Shown here piece by piece: positions 1 to 10,089 of a stretch of 64,000 nt of DNA. The notes below the pieces were generated by a model that saw only the letters and a list, made by a program, of their open reading frames with translations, was not told the origin of the DNA and made no database searches. This DNA comes from Mucilaginibacter auburnensis (lineage in GTDB: Bacteria > Bacteroidota > Bacteroidia > Sphingobacteriales > Sphingobacteriaceae). A program made the position numbers and the translations under genes. The stretch's first letter is position 1. The number at the start of each line of letters is the position of its first letter. Location of the stretch: contig NZ_PGFJ01000001.1 of NCBI RefSeq assembly GCF_002797815.1, forward strand, positions 620,001 to 684,000, given 5' to 3'.

Positions 1-554
1 TAATTAACAGCATGGACGAGCGGCCAATTGGCTATCCGCAAGGACGAGCGCCAATGTTAAGCTTCGGAACCAGCATCGGGTTGCAATGGAGAAGCTTTAA
101 CCTTAACCTTGATTTCTCGGGTGGGGCCATGCAATCATGGTTTCAGGATTTTGAGCTGAGAAATCCTTTTCATGCAGGCGGTAACTCTCCGGCCTATTTG
201 TTAACAGACAGGTGGCACCGCGCAGACCCTTATGATCCTAATAGTACCTGGATTCCGGGCAAGTATCCTGCAGTTAGAAAAGGTACCAGTTTAAATAACA
301 GCAAGAACAGCGATTTCTGGCTACGTAGTGTTCGTTTCATCCGCTTAAGAAATGCTGAGTTTGGGTATAGCTTACCACGCCAAATTACCAGCAAATTAAA
401 GATGGAAAGGGTGCGCTTCTATGTGTCTTCGTCAAATTTATTTACAATAGACAACTTAGGCGATGTGCAGATTGATCCGGAGATCAGCGCTAACGCTGCC
501 GTGGTATACCCGCAACAAAAAACCGTTTTATTCGGAATTAACTTAACTTTTTAA
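1..554 (+). CDS. SusC/RagA-type TonB-linked outer membrane protein, C-terminal end only
   Basis: The reading frame is open to the left edge, so the gene starts outside the window and only about the last 184 residues are present. These are the final beta-strands of a SusC-type porin: aromatic alternating strands, the stretch RNAEFGYSLP, the stretch YVSSSNLFTI, and a C-terminus ending in phenylalanine (FGINLTF) as in outer-membrane barrels. SusC proteins import oligosaccharides across the outer membrane with a SusD lipoprotein lid and TonB energy. The SusD gene follows after 9 bases, which supports the call. The substrate cannot be read from this fragment. The methionine near position 12 is internal, not a start. 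Confidence 0.9.
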   Translation, partial: INSMDERPIGYPQGRAPMLSFGTSIGLQWRSFNLNLDFSGGAMQSWFQDFELRNPFHAGGNSPAYLLTDRWHRADPYDPNSTWIPGKYPAVRKGTSLNNSKNSDFWLRSVRFIRLRNAEFGYSLPRQITSKLKMERVRFYVSSSNLFTIDNLGDVQIDPEISANAAVVYPQQKTVLFGINLTF

Positions 555-563
555 CGCAAGGCC

Positions 564-2402
564 ATGAAATACAGAAAAATTATTTTACTCCTCTTGTGCG
601 TCATCATAAATGTCATAAATGGTTGTAAAGAGGATAAATGGTTGGAAAGACAGCCCAGAAATATACTTACAGATGACCAGGTTTGGAAAGACCCTATTTT
701 GATACAGGCGCTTTTAGCTAATTATTATGACAGGTTGCCATCATTACAGGGCGTATTTAGTTCAACCGGCGCAAGCGAGTATGACGACGCTATGTGGTCT
801 GGTCACCTTGACCAAAATGGCAGGAACGATTTTGCATTTGGAGATAGCTTCGGCCGCTATTGGGACTATACTTTGATAAGGGACATTAACCTCACTTTAG
901 AAAATATAGCGCAATACAGCGGAACCATAGGCGAAGTTAAGAGGAAACAGTTCAATGCGGAGTTAAGGTTTATGCGCGCATTTATATATTTTGAACTGGT
1001 TAAGCGTATGGGCGGCGTGCCGCTTGTTACCAAACAGCTTATATATAACTACAGCGGTGACGCAACACCTTTACAAGTTCCCCGGTCAAAAGAATCTGAA
1101 ATATATGATTTCGTTTTTAGCGAGACCGAGGCGATAAAAGAAGATTTTGCAGAAACCGGTTCAAGCAGAACAAGGGCAAATAAATTTATAACACTTGCAT
1201 TACAGAGCAGAGCTATGCTGTATGCTGCTTCTACCGCTAAATACAATAGTTTGACCACCAACATTAGTTTGCCCGGTGGCGAAGTAGGTATTCCTGTTGA
1301 GAAAGCAAATGATTACTATCAAAAATCGCTTACTGCCTCACAGGCCATTATCGCCAGCCCAAACTATGCGCTCTACAACACAGCAGGAACTTCTCGCGGA
1401 GAAAACTTCTACAAGCTTTTAATGGACAAAAGCTCTAAGGAGATCATTTTCGCGAAAGACTTTGCCACAGGTAAAGTGCACGGTTTCACCTATGATAACG
1501 TGGTTAGAAGCTTTAGGGCCGATATTGAGGGTTCTTCCATGATATCGCCATCTTTAAGTCTGGTTGAAAGTTATGATTACCTTGATGGAACCAAAGGCAC
1601 CTTGCGCGATAAGGATGTAAATGGCGACTACATCGTTTACAATTCTATGTCGGATATTTTTGCTAATAAAGATGGCCGCTTAGCTGGTACGGTGGTGCTT
1701 CCCGGAAGTAGCTTCCGTGGCGCGCAGATAGACGTTCAGGCAGGCGTAGCACAGTGGGTTAACGGGGCATACCAGTTACGCACAGGCACTTTGGGTTCAA
1801 TATTTACTGATGGCAAAAAGCTTACCGGTTTTGATGGCCCACGTATTGACGACCAGTACGTAAGTGCCACCGGTTTTTATCTGCGTAAATATGTTAGTGA
1901 AAACTCGCAGGACGGTGTACGTCCAAGCCTTGCTTCAAACTGGTGGTCATGGTTTCGTTTAGGCGAAATTTACCTTAACGCAGCAGAGGCGGCCCATGAA
2001 TTAGGCATAAGCACAGCCAAAGATTATATCAATACGTTAAGAGAGGTGCATGGCGGATTTCCACCTAACAGCATAACCACGCTTACAAACGATATAATTC
2101 GCAACGAACGTAGAATTGAACTGGCATTTGAAGATCACAGATATTTTGATCTGAAAAGATGGAGAATAGCTCACCAGGTTTGGAATGGATCAGAAACAGA
2201 CCCTAATGCTGTTGTATGGGGGCTTTACCCTTACCGAATTTCAAGACCAGGACACCCGGACGATGGTAAATTCCTGTTTCAGAGAACCCGTTCGGTACGT
2301 TTCCGCAGGGCACGTTTCTTTCAATTGTTGAACTACTATTCATCAATTGATCAGGCGGTGTTGAATAACAATCCCAAACTTGTCAGAAATCCATTCCATT
2401 AA
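564..2402 (+). CDS. SusD/RagB-family nutrient-binding outer membrane lipoprotein
   Basis: A 612-residue protein with a lipoprotein signal: a hydrophobic stretch ends at a lipobox with Cys21 (VINGC). The helical SusD N-terminal region follows (ERQPRNILTDDQVWKDP, then NAELRFMRAFIYFELVKRMGGVPL) and the C-terminal RagB part contains the typical NERRIELAFEDHRYFDLKRW. It should sit on the cell surface as the lid of the SusC porin and bind a glycan before import. It is 9 bases after susC and 11 bases before a DUF3823 lipoprotein, forming a three-gene operon. Family assignment is secure; the ligand is unknown. Confidence 0.95.
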   Translation: MKYRKIILLLLCVIINVINGCKEDKWLERQPRNILTDDQVWKDPILIQALLANYYDRLPSLQGVFSSTGASEYDDAMWSGHLDQNGRNDFAFGDSFGRYWDYTLIRDINLTLENIAQYSGTIGEVKRKQFNAELRFMRAFIYFELVKRMGGVPLVTKQLIYNYSGDATPLQVPRSKESEIYDFVFSETEAIKEDFAETGSSRTRANKFITLALQSRAMLYAASTAKYNSLTTNISLPGGEVGIPVEKANDYYQKSLTASQAIIASPNYALYNTAGTSRGENFYKLLMDKSSKEIIFAKDFATGKVHGFTYDNVVRSFRADIEGSSMISPSLSLVESYDYLDGTKGTLRDKDVNGDYIVYNSMSDIFANKDGRLAGTVVLPGSSFRGAQIDVQAGVAQWVNGAYQLRTGTLGSIFTDGKKLTGFDGPRIDDQYVSATGFYLRKYVSENSQDGVRPSLASNWWSWFRLGEIYLNAAEAAHELGISTAKDYINTLREVHGGFPPNSITTLTNDIIRNERRIELAFEDHRYFDLKRWRIAHQVWNGSETDPNAVVWGLYPYRISRPGHPDDGKFLFQRTRSVRFRRARFFQLLNYYSSIDQAVLNNNPKLVRNPFH

Positions 2403-2413
2403 TTGTTTAAAAG

Positions 2414-3094
2414 ATGAAAACGAAATATATTTTAACGCTGATCGCGGCAGCTGGTTTGTTTTTTACAGCATGCAAACATGACAATTATGTAGAGCCAAAA
2501 GCTACCTTATCCGGAAGGGTTTTATATAACAGTGAGCAGGTGAGTGTACGTAATAACGGCACACAACTGGAGCTATGGCAAGATGGTTTTGCGCTCCGCG
2601 CACTTATACCGGTTTATGTTGCCCAGGACGGAACATTTTCTGCCAGCTTGTTTAACGGAACCTATAAATTAACTCGTAAAGGTAATTCTCCGTGGCTGCA
2701 GCAGAGCACAGATACTGTTGTTATTCAGGTTAATGGTAACACCAGGGTAGACTTGCCTGTAACACCGTACTTCACTATTAAAAGCACAACTTTTGCTGTT
2801 GCAAATAATGTAGTTACGGCCAATTTTATTGTAGACAAAGTTGTGGCTACAAGTAATAATTTGCAAAACGTAAAGCTTTACCTTGGGTCATCAATACTTA
2901 CTGATGAGGTGCGTTCAGAACATAAAGTGGATGCTAACCTGGCAACGGTTGTTTTAGGAGCAAATTCTACCATTACTACTACTATTCCAACTGCATTAAG
3001 AACCTTGCCTTATGTTTTTGCGCGTATCGGCGTAAAATCAAGTGCAACAGGTGAGTATGTTTATTCGCAGGTTCAAAAAATAGCGGTTAAGTAA
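2414..3094 (+). CDS. DUF3823-type surface lipoprotein next to SusCD
   Basis: A 226-residue protein with a lipoprotein signal ending at Cys20 (FFTAC). The mature part begins with a carboxypeptidase-regulatory-like fold (ATLSGRVLYN, then DGTFSASLFNGTYKLT) followed by a second beta-rich half. This matches DUF3823 proteins, which are commonly encoded right behind SusCD pairs and are thought to be surface glycan-binding proteins. It lies 11 bases after susD and is followed by a strong terminator, so it closes the operon. The binding role is inferred from context. Confidence 0.8.
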   Translation: MKTKYILTLIAAAGLFFTACKHDNYVEPKATLSGRVLYNSEQVSVRNNGTQLELWQDGFALRALIPVYVAQDGTFSASLFNGTYKLTRKGNSPWLQQSTDTVVIQVNGNTRVDLPVTPYFTIKSTTFAVANNVVTANFIVDKVVATSNNLQNVKLYLGSSILTDEVRSEHKVDANLATVVLGANSTITTTIPTALRTLPYVFARIGVKSSATGEYVYSQVQKIAVK

Positions 3095-3187
3095 ACTGTA
3101 AAGCGTAGTAACACACTTGTTTCGCAATTAGAACATGCGCTGCTATCAAGCAGTTATAGAAATTACTTACTTAATGCGTAGATAACA

Positions 3188-3218
3188 AAACCCTTCAGAG
3201 ATTATCTGAAGGGTTTTT
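3188..3218 (+). terminator. Rho-independent terminator of the SusCD operon
   Basis: A perfect 12-base-pair stem (AAACCCTTCAGA with TCTGAAGGGTTT) closes a 5-base loop and runs into a T tract, 94 bases after the DUF3823 stop codon. Confidence 0.9.
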
Positions 3219-3299
3219 GTTTAAAAGTTACTTGTTTTAATATAATCACATTTAACACACTAATAAACCCTGATGGCCGTTTTTGTGATGTGGTTACAA

Positions 3300-3307
3300 T
3301 ATATTTG
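3300..3307 (+). promoter_or_regulatory. Bacteroidota -7 promoter box for the TonB receptor gene
   Basis: TATATTTG matches the Bacteroidota -7 consensus TAnnTTTG. It lies 28 bases before the ATG at 3335 but downstream of an alternative in-frame ATG at 3290, so it decides for the later start. A TTTG at 3282-3285 may be the -33 element, but the 14-base spacing is short. Confidence 0.6.
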
Positions 3308-3334
3308 CACCAAACTAATTTCAACCATCTGCTG

Positions 3335-5674
3335 ATGCACAAATTCTGGGTCTGTTGTATATTATCATTGTTGCTTGTTTCCTTTCGTTCTGTTAATGCT
3401 TTTGCTCAAAAAAATTTTGTGGTTAGCGGTACCATCAAAGATTCTGCTACCGGTGAGACGCTTATTGGCGCCACAGTGCGCTTGGTGGAGTTAAAACAAA
3501 GTGGCGGAGTAACCAATTCATACGGCTTTTATTCATTAACCGCACCGCAAGGTAACTACACACTGGCCGTTAGCTTTGTTGGATACAACACCATTACGCA
3601 ACCGGTTCAGTTAACAGCCAATATGCAGGCTAACATAAGCCTTACAGCTAACAATACATTAACAGAGGTTTCTATCAATGCCCGTTCTGGGCATGAGGCT
3701 GATAATATTGAAAGCCCTCAAATGGGCCTCATGCGCTTGGATGTAAAGCAGTTGGATAACATTCCGGTTATTTTTGGTGAGAAAGACGTTTTAAAAACCA
3801 TACAGCTTTTACCGGGTATAAAAAGTACGGGTGATGGCAATACCGGTTTTTATGTGCGCGGTGGCGGGTCTGATCAAAACCTTATTTTGCTTGATGAGGC
3901 TATTGTTTACAATGCTTCTCACTTATTCGGTTTCTTCTCAACTTTTAACACTGATGCTATAAAAGATGTAAGTATGTACAAAGGCGGTATGCCGGCACAA
4001 TATGGTGGGCGTATGTCGTCAGTGTTAGATATAAAAATGCTGGAGGGTAATGATAAAACCTTTTCTGTGCAGGGCGGCATTGGTTTAATAGCTTCGCGGT
4101 TAAAGGTTGAGGGGCCGTTGGTTAAAAACAAAGGCTCGTTTATGGTTAGCGCAAGGCGGACTTACGCTGACACTTTCCTTAAGCTATCTTCAGACTCTAC
4201 TACCCGCAACGCCAGCTTGTATTTTTATGACATAAACGCTAAAGCAAATTATCGCTTTGATGATAAAAACGCGCTTTTCGTATCCGGCTATTTTGGTAAG
4301 GATGTTTTAGGCCTTAAAAATAATTTTGAGACCAACTGGGGCAATCAAACAGCTACCGTTCGTTTCAATCATATATTTAACAGCAAGCTGTTTTTAAATA
4401 CCTCTCTCATATATAGCAATTACAGTTACGTTATACAAAGTTATAACGCTAATCGCGATTTCAGGATCACTTCAAAAATTCGCGACTTTAACCTGAAAGA
4501 AGATTTTCAATATTTCATTTCAGATAGGCACACCTTATCTTTTGGCGTGAACGCGGTTCGTCACAGCATTGCTCCCGGCGAGATCAGTTCTTCCGGCACT
4601 TCTTCTATTAATAATCGTACTATACAAAATCGCTTCGGCATTGAGGCCTCGGCCTACATTTCTGACGAGTGGAAGCCTGCTGAAAGGCTGAGCATTATTG
4701 TCGGGACGAGGTTAAGCTGGTTCTCGTTAATAGGGCCAGGCAAAATAAATACTTATAATGATAATGGCACTATTGTAGCAACCAACAACTACACGTCCGG
4801 TCAAATTATCAAGACATACTTCAATCCCGAGCCGCGTGTTTCCATGAATTATAAGCTTACCGAGTTAAGCTCAGTGAAAGCGTCGTATAACAGGAACACA
4901 CAGAACATACACCTGCTGGCTAATTCAACCGCCAGTACACCTACTGATCTATATGTGATGAGTAGCAATAACATTAAGCCAGGCATTTCAGACCAGTTTT
5001 CTATAGGTTATTTTAGAAACCAGGCCGATAATACTTACGAGTTTTCTGCCGAGGCTTATTACAAGGGCATGCAAAACCTTATTGACTATCGCGATGGTTC
5101 GCAATTGGTGGGTAATGAGGATGTAGAATCGCAACTGGTGTACGGTAAAGGAAGAGCATACGGTATAGAACTGTTTGCAAAAAAACGCACCGGCCGTTTA
5201 ACCGGTTGGATAGGCTATACTTTATCAAAAACCGAGCGGAAGTTTGATGCCATCAACAAAGGCCAATATTTTCCGGCTACTTATGATCGTACTCATGATA
5301 TTTCGATAGTTGCCATTTTCAAAGCGAGCAAGCGTGTAACCGTATCTTCTACATTTGTGTATGGAACAGGCAATGCTGTTACGTATCCGCAGGGAAAATA
5401 TCAGGTTGGAGGGATAACTACATTTTACTACCCATTACGTAATGCCGACCGTATGCCGGCTTACCACCGTCTGGATTTGGGTGTAACACTGGATGGACGG
5501 GAGCACAAACGCTTCCATTCCAGCTGGACATTTGGGTTGTATAATGCCTATAACCAGAAAAACCCATATACCATTACGTTTAGAGACAACGAAAAAGACC
5601 CCTCGCGTACCGAGGCGGTTAAAACAAGCTTGTTTGGTATAGTACCATCAGTTACTTATAACTTTAAGTTTTAA
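3335..5674 (+). CDS. TonB-dependent receptor with carboxypeptidase-like N-terminal domain
   Basis: A 779-residue outer-membrane receptor. From the chosen ATG there is a clear signal peptide (MHKFWVCCILSLLLVSF... ending near AFAQ). Next come a carboxypeptidase-D-regulatory-like domain (about residues 25-110, VSGTIKDSATGETLIGATV), a plug domain with LLPGIKSTGDGNTGFYVRGG, and a 22-strand-type barrel ending in NFKF. An ORF from 3290 adds 15 residues, but the promoter box overlaps that stretch. The DUF4249 lipoprotein gene follows after 1 base, the usual partner of this receptor class. Such pairs take up metal chelates or other small ligands; the ligand here is unknown. Confidence 0.9.
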   Translation: MHKFWVCCILSLLLVSFRSVNAFAQKNFVVSGTIKDSATGETLIGATVRLVELKQSGGVTNSYGFYSLTAPQGNYTLAVSFVGYNTITQPVQLTANMQANISLTANNTLTEVSINARSGHEADNIESPQMGLMRLDVKQLDNIPVIFGEKDVLKTIQLLPGIKSTGDGNTGFYVRGGGSDQNLILLDEAIVYNASHLFGFFSTFNTDAIKDVSMYKGGMPAQYGGRMSSVLDIKMLEGNDKTFSVQGGIGLIASRLKVEGPLVKNKGSFMVSARRTYADTFLKLSSDSTTRNASLYFYDINAKANYRFDDKNALFVSGYFGKDVLGLKNNFETNWGNQTATVRFNHIFNSKLFLNTSLIYSNYSYVIQSYNANRDFRITSKIRDFNLKEDFQYFISDRHTLSFGVNAVRHSIAPGEISSSGTSSINNRTIQNRFGIEASAYISDEWKPAERLSIIVGTRLSWFSLIGPGKINTYNDNGTIVATNNYTSGQIIKTYFNPEPRVSMNYKLTELSSVKASYNRNTQNIHLLANSTASTPTDLYVMSSNNIKPGISDQFSIGYFRNQADNTYEFSAEAYYKGMQNLIDYRDGSQLVGNEDVESQLVYGKGRAYGIELFAKKRTGRLTGWIGYTLSKTERKFDAINKGQYFPATYDRTHDISIVAIFKASKRVTVSSTFVYGTGNAVTYPQGKYQVGGITTFYYPLRNADRMPAYHRLDLGVTLDGREHKRFHSSWTFGLYNAYNQKNPYTITFRDNEKDPSRTEAVKTSLFGIVPSVTYNFKF

Positions 5675-5675
5675 T

Positions 5676-6470
5676 ATGAAAGCACTACACGTACCCATTT
5701 TTTTAGTATTGCTTGCAATAGCTTTTACTTCATGCGAAAAGGTAATTGATCTTGAGTTGAAAGATGCTGCACCACAATTGGTGATAGAGGGGGGCATATC
5801 AAATGCCCCACAGATACTAACTGTGAAAATTTCGCGCACGGTACCATTCGATCAGCCTAATGCTTTTCCCGGTGTTAGCGGCGCTACAGTGAGATTAACT
5901 TCCGGCACAACAACGCTTAACTTTGCCGAAACTTCTAAAGGCGTATATCAAGTGGGGCCTGTGTCGGGCCGGTCGGGCCGAAGCTATAATTTGCAGGTTG
6001 ACGTTGAAGGACAAACTTACAAAGCCACGTCAACCATGCCTACCCAGGTGTTAATAGATTCTATAGCGATAGACGAGGATGGTTTTAGGGGGAGGGATAA
6101 AAAAACGATGGTGGTTTATTTGAAAGACCCTTCCAATCAAAAAAATCAATATCGTTTTTTAATGAAAGTGAATGATGTTTTAATAAAACAGGTATTTACC
6201 CGCAACGACGAGTTTAGCAATGGCAACGTAATAAGGGTGCCGCTATTTCAAGATGACGTGGAGATAAAAACCGGCGATAGAATAGATATTGAAATGCAAT
6301 GTATTGACGAAGCTAATTACACTTATTGGTTTACTTTTAGTAAACAAAGCGGAAACGCGCAAGGCAATGCATCAGTATCGCCTACCAATCCGCCTAATAA
6401 CTTTGATAAACCTGTGTTAGGTTATTTTAGCGCTTACACCACAGACAGGCGGATAGTTAATATAAAGTAG
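5676..6470 (+). CDS. DUF4249 outer membrane lipoprotein
   Basis: A 264-residue protein with a lipoprotein signal ending at Cys20 (AIAFTSCEK). The mature N-terminus has the DUF4249 pattern: VIDLELKDAAPQLVIEGGIS, VKISRTVPFD, GATVRLTSG, YQVGPVSGRSG. DUF4249 proteins are beta-rich and are encoded directly behind TonB receptors in Bacteroidota, presumably as their accessory lipoprotein. Only one base separates it from the receptor stop codon, so the two are translated from one message. The protein is a little shorter than many family members but has no visible damage. Confidence 0.85.
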   Translation: MKALHVPIFLVLLAIAFTSCEKVIDLELKDAAPQLVIEGGISNAPQILTVKISRTVPFDQPNAFPGVSGATVRLTSGTTTLNFAETSKGVYQVGPVSGRSGRSYNLQVDVEGQTYKATSTMPTQVLIDSIAIDEDGFRGRDKKTMVVYLKDPSNQKNQYRFLMKVNDVLIKQVFTRNDEFSNGNVIRVPLFQDDVEIKTGDRIDIEMQCIDEANYTYWFTFSKQSGNAQGNASVSPTNPPNNFDKPVLGYFSAYTTDRRIVNIK

Positions 6471-6503
6471 ATTAGCTGAATTTTTAATTTAATACTGTAA
6501 TAC

Positions 6504-6530
6504 AAAAAAGGCCGCTCAAAACAAGCGGCC
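6504..6530 (-). terminator. Terminator of recA
   Basis: A 7-base-pair GC stem (GGCCGCT with AGCGGCC) lies just past the recA stop. Read on the minus strand it is followed by a run of six T (the A run at 6504-6509). It also separates recA from the convergent DUF4249 gene. Confidence 0.8.
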
Positions 6531-6564
6531 CTCAAAACTAATCTCAATTAAAATAACGTATTAA

Positions 6565-7578
6565 CTATTCTTTTTCTTCCAATAATTTATCACCGGTAAC
6601 TTCGGTTTTAATACGGGTTTCCAACTCATCCATTAATTCAGGGTTGTCTAATATCAACTGCTTAACAGCATCACGACCCTGGCCCAAACGGGTATCACCA
6701 TAGCTGAACCATGAACCGGCTTTTTTGATGATGTTGTGTTCAACACCCAGGTCAATTATTTCGCCTGCTTTTGAAATACCTTCGCCAAACATAATGTCAA
6801 ACTCGGCAATGCGGAACGGAGGTGCAACTTTGTTTTTAACAATTTTAACCTTCACCCTGTTACCAGATACCTCATCGGTATCTTTAATTTGCGATATACG
6901 GCGAACATCCAAACGCACGGAAGCGTAAAATTTCAAGGCGTTGCCACCGGTAGTGGTTTCAGGGTTACCAAACATAACACCTATTTTATCGCGTAACTGG
7001 TTAATAAATATACAGCAGCATCCGGTTTTGCTGATAGTTCCGGTTAGCTTACGTAAAGCCTGAGACATTAAGCGTGCATGTAAACCCATTTTTGAGTCGC
7101 CCATTTCACCCTCTATCTCAGCCTTAGGCACCAATGCCGCTACCGAGTCAATCACCAAAATATCTATAGCTCCTGAACGGATAAGATTATCAGCAATCTC
7201 CAATGCCTGCTCACCGTTGTCCGGCTGAGAGATTAAAAGATTTTCAACGTCAACCCCCAGTTTTTTGGCGTAAAAACGATCGAACGCATGCTCCGCATCA
7301 ATAAAAGCAGCTATACCACCTTTTTTTTGCGACTCGGCAATTGCGTGAATAGCTAAAGTAGTTTTACCTGATGATTCCGGACCATATATTTCTATAATTC
7401 TACCCTTAGGCAAACCGCCTACACCCAATGCAATATCTAAACCCAATGAACCGGTAGGGATAACCTCAGTAGCTTCAATTACTGAGTCACCAAGTTTCAT
7501 GATGGTTCCTTTTCCGTATGATTTTTCCAGCTTATCCAGCGTAAGCTGTAACGCTTTTAATTTATCTGAGTTGCTCAT
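6565..7578 (-). CDS. recA: Recombinase RecA
   Basis: A 337-residue RecA, full length for Bacteroidota. The Walker A loop GPESSGKT is at residues 66-73. The Walker B stretch [13 protein letters not shown], the L1/L2 DNA-binding region and the motif [22 protein letters not shown] are all present, and the C-terminus is acidic. RecA forms ATP-dependent filaments on single-stranded DNA for homologous recombination and triggers the SOS response. It is monocistronic, with its own promoter box 19 bases before the start and a terminator behind it. I see no obvious LexA-type palindrome in its short upstream region. Confidence 0.99.
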   Translation of the reverse strand: MSNSDKLKALQLTLDKLEKSYGKGTIMKLGDSVIEATEVIPTGSLGLDIALGVGGLPKGRIIEIYGPESSGKTTLAIHAIAESQKKGGIAAFIDAEHAFDRFYAKKLGVDVENLLISQPDNGEQALEIADNLIRSGAIDILVIDSVAALVPKAEIEGEMGDSKMGLHARLMSQALRKLTGTISKTGCCCIFINQLRDKIGVMFGNPETTTGGNALKFYASVRLDVRRISQIKDTDEVSGNRVKVKIVKNKVAPPFRIAEFDIMFGEGISKAGEIIDLGVEHNIIKKAGSWFSYGDTRLGQGRDAVKQLILDNPELMDELETRIKTEVTGDKLLEEKE

Positions 7579-7596
7579 TTTTCAAATTATCTTCAG

Positions 7597-7604
7597 CAAA
7601 TATA
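7597..7604 (-). promoter_or_regulatory. Bacteroidota -7 promoter box for recA
   Basis: On the minus strand this reads TATATTTG, matching TAnnTTTG, 18 bases before the recA ATG. The implied 5' leader is only about a dozen bases. Confidence 0.55.
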
Positions 7605-7731
7605 ATAATAGTTTTTATAAATGCTAATTTTTTTAGTAAATAATTGTTTATTGCTTTTTGATTCTTAAAAAGTTAAATATATAGTGGTTGTTTGTTTAAC
7701 GCGCGCTAATTTTTTCAACAACACATATTTA

Positions 7732-7767
7732 TTAAAAAGAAAACGCCCTGGTATTACCAAGGCGTTT
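7732..7767 (-). terminator. Terminator of the GH43-DUF1080 operon
   Basis: An inverted repeat AAACGCC...GGCGTTT with an extra inner stem TGGTA/TACCA lies just behind the DUF1080 stop. On the minus strand it is followed by TTTCTTTTTAA. Confidence 0.75.
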
Positions 7768-7771
7768 GTTT

Positions 7772-8506
7772 CTATTTCAGTTCCTTTATTTTCAGGTTTC
7801 GGAAGGATACCGTATTGCCGTGGTCCTGTAACAATATTCTGCCTTTTGGCGCTTCGCCAAAGTTGGGATACACTTTGTATTTACTCTCGGCAACGAATTG
7901 TTTAAAAGCGTCAGATCCACGGTCGTATTCCAGTATTTTAACTCCATTAAGCCAGTGTTCAACATGGTTATTTGGCATAACAACAATAGTTGCCTCGTTC
8001 CACTCGCCGATAGGCTTTATAGCTGAAGCAGGCTTGTCCGCAGGTATCAGGTCATACAATGAACCTAATTTGCGGTTGCCATTTTTACCCGCCTTAGCGT
8101 CAGGGTGACGCTCATCATCTAACGTCTGATATTCTAACCCTATGTTCGAGTGGCTTTTTTCATCGCGCGTAACAAAGTACTTCAGGCCGCTGTTAGCTCC
8201 CTCGGTAAGTTTAAATTCAAACTTTAATATAAATGCCGAATACTCTTTTTCTGTTACAATGTCGCCGGTGGTGCCATAGCCTGAAGATGCTAAAATAGAA
8301 AGTACGCCGTCTTTCATTTCCCATCCTTTTTCAGGGAAAGGCTTGCCCGATCCGCTCATCCATCCGTTGGAGGTTTTGCCGTCCCATAACAACACATAGC
8401 CATCTTTTTGCTCGGCTTTGGTTAATGTGGTTTGTGCCGATGCCAACGCTACTGCACAAAACAGCATCGATCCGCAAAGAATAGCTTTTAAATAGTTTGC
8501 TTTCAT
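7772..8506 (-). CDS. Secreted DUF1080 (3-keto-disaccharide hydrolase-like) protein
   Basis: A 244-residue protein with a signal peptide (hydrophobic residues 8-22, ending near ASAQ) and a single concanavalin-like beta-sandwich domain: [16 protein letters not shown] near the start, [20 protein letters not shown], and [22 protein letters not shown] at the end. This is the DUF1080 family, of which some members hydrolyse 3-keto-glucosides and others are only known as glycan-associated proteins. It follows the GH43 gene by 2 bases in one operon, so a role in handling a GH43 product is plausible. The exact reaction cannot be told from sequence. Confidence 0.85.
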   Translation of the reverse strand: MKANYLKAILCGSMLFCAVALASAQTTLTKAEQKDGYVLLWDGKTSNGWMSGSGKPFPEKGWEMKDGVLSILASSGYGTTGDIVTEKEYSAFILKFEFKLTEGANSGLKYFVTRDEKSHSNIGLEYQTLDDERHPDAKAGKNGNRKLGSLYDLIPADKPASAIKPIGEWNEATIVVMPNNHVEHWLNGVKILEYDRGSDAFKQFVAESKYKVYPNFGEAPKGRILLQDHGNTVSFRNLKIKELK

Positions 8507-8508
8507 AA

Positions 8509-10089
8509 TTATTGTTTTGCAGTTATTTTATCACTTAATCTCAGGTAGTCAAAATCAACATAGCCGCCGGTGGTTTTAGTAGCGTAGTTGAACAGACCAA
8601 AACGGTACCCCATAAAGTGTGGTAAAGTGTATGACATTTTTAGCATGTTACCTATAGGAGTCCAGGTTTTGCCGTCCAAACTGTAATACAACCAGGCTTT
8701 ATCAACACGGTTGGTAAAATCACAGTCGGCTTTAAAGTAAACCACTTTTTGGTTAATAGGAATGTTAGCTGCTTCAACTTCAGTAGCACCCTGGCCATCA
8801 CCCACAACAATAGCTTTGCCGGTTGCAGTGGCTTTCACGCCTACCCACTCATATCTCTTTTGCAATAGTAATAAACCTGCTACGTCACCATCTTTCATGT
8901 TGGTTACATCCATCGCAGTTGTGGCTGATGATGTAGGGCCAAAGGTGCGTTGGGTAAGTGTATTACGTGCTTGTAAAACGTTGCTGTCAATACGGCCGGT
9001 AGTTAAACGTAAATAACCCGGACGCGCTGTAACAGACCATTTATCATTAACAGGGTTGTGGTTCCATTGCCAGGCCAGCGGAAGGGCAGCCTCACCTTTT
9101 TTGCGGGTAAACTCATCGCTGTTAACTAAGCCCGGCATTAAGCCTTTGCTTACTGGCAGCTTCAGATCTGCCGGGAACTTGCCGTTATCACCAATTATTG
9201 GCCAGCCATTCTCCCATTTTACAGGCAGGATGTAAGGCGCACGTCCTACCGATCCGTAATCGCGGAACAAGTAAGCAAACCAATCGCCTTTAGCGTTGTC
9301 TATAATACTTCCCTGCGCAACGCCCAGATGCTGGAAGCCTAATTTACCTTCCCATGGACCGGTAATTTTATCGGCACGATGAATAACCTCTGTACGCATA
9401 CCGCCACGTGGCCAGGTAATATTAAAAAGATAATATTTACCGTCGTGTTTTAACAATTGCGAACCTTCAGCCTGCAAGTTGATGTTTGTACCTGCGGGAG
9501 CGCTTGCATTCTGAACAATAATTTGTTGAGTTTCGGGCTTTATACCTGACAAGTCTTCTTTTAACTCAACAAGGTTGATTTTGCCGGTGCCGTAAGCCAG
9601 GTATATTTTTCCGTCGTCGTCAAAAAACAGTGAGTGGTCATGCAACGATGGTTTAAAAGAGTGTTCAACCCAAGGGCCTTTCTCAATATTTTTGGTTGTG
9701 AAAATATAAGTTTTGCCAGTTGTGCTTGAAAAGGTGGTCACATAAAAAGTACCGTTGTGATAACGTAAACTGCTTGCCCATGAGCCTTTACCATAAGCAT
9801 TTTTTTTGCCGACAAGATTCAGGTCGTCATTATCGCCAAGGGTTTGGTATACGTAGCCCACCATCTGCCAGTTAACCAGATCTTTTGATTTCATAATAGG
9901 CAAACCCGGATTCATGTGCATCGTGGTGCTGCTCATGTAATACGTATCGCCAACCCGTATCATGGCCAAATCTGGTACATCTGCAAAAACTACAGGTAAG
10001 GGCTCAGGTTTGGTTTGTGCTAAGGACGGGTAATTTGCACCGATAGCCAAAGCTATAACGCATACAAAACGTTTAAAAAGAGTGTTCAT
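8509..10089 (-). CDS. Secreted glycoside hydrolase family 43 enzyme (xylosidase/arabinofuranosidase type)
   Basis: A 526-residue protein with a signal peptide (residues 1-25, ending SLAQ), a GH43 five-bladed propeller (about 30-310) and a C-terminal beta-sandwich (about 330-520) as in two-domain GH43 xylosidases. Likely catalytic residues are the base Asp40 in ADVPD, the modulating Asp151 in LHDHS, and the acid Glu208 in LQAEGS. GH43 enzymes remove xylose or arabinose from plant polysaccharides by inversion. It is the first gene of an operon with DUF1080 and is divergent from GH51 across a 364-base region. The subfamily may be GH43_12, but I cannot confirm this. Confidence 0.9.
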   Translation of the reverse strand: MNTLFKRFVCVIALAIGANYPSLAQTKPEPLPVVFADVPDLAMIRVGDTYYMSSTTMHMNPGLPIMKSKDLVNWQMVGYVYQTLGDNDDLNLVGKKNAYGKGSWASSLRYHNGTFYVTTFSSTTGKTYIFTTKNIEKGPWVEHSFKPSLHDHSLFFDDDGKIYLAYGTGKINLVELKEDLSGIKPETQQIIVQNASAPAGTNINLQAEGSQLLKHDGKYYLFNITWPRGGMRTEVIHRADKITGPWEGKLGFQHLGVAQGSIIDNAKGDWFAYLFRDYGSVGRAPYILPVKWENGWPIIGDNGKFPADLKLPVSKGLMPGLVNSDEFTRKKGEAALPLAWQWNHNPVNDKWSVTARPGYLRLTTGRIDSNVLQARNTLTQRTFGPTSSATTAMDVTNMKDGDVAGLLLLQKRYEWVGVKATATGKAIVVGDGQGATEVEAANIPINQKVVYFKADCDFTNRVDKAWLYYSLDGKTWTPIGNMLKMSYTLPHFMGYRFGLFNYATKTTGGYVDFDYLRLSDKITAKQ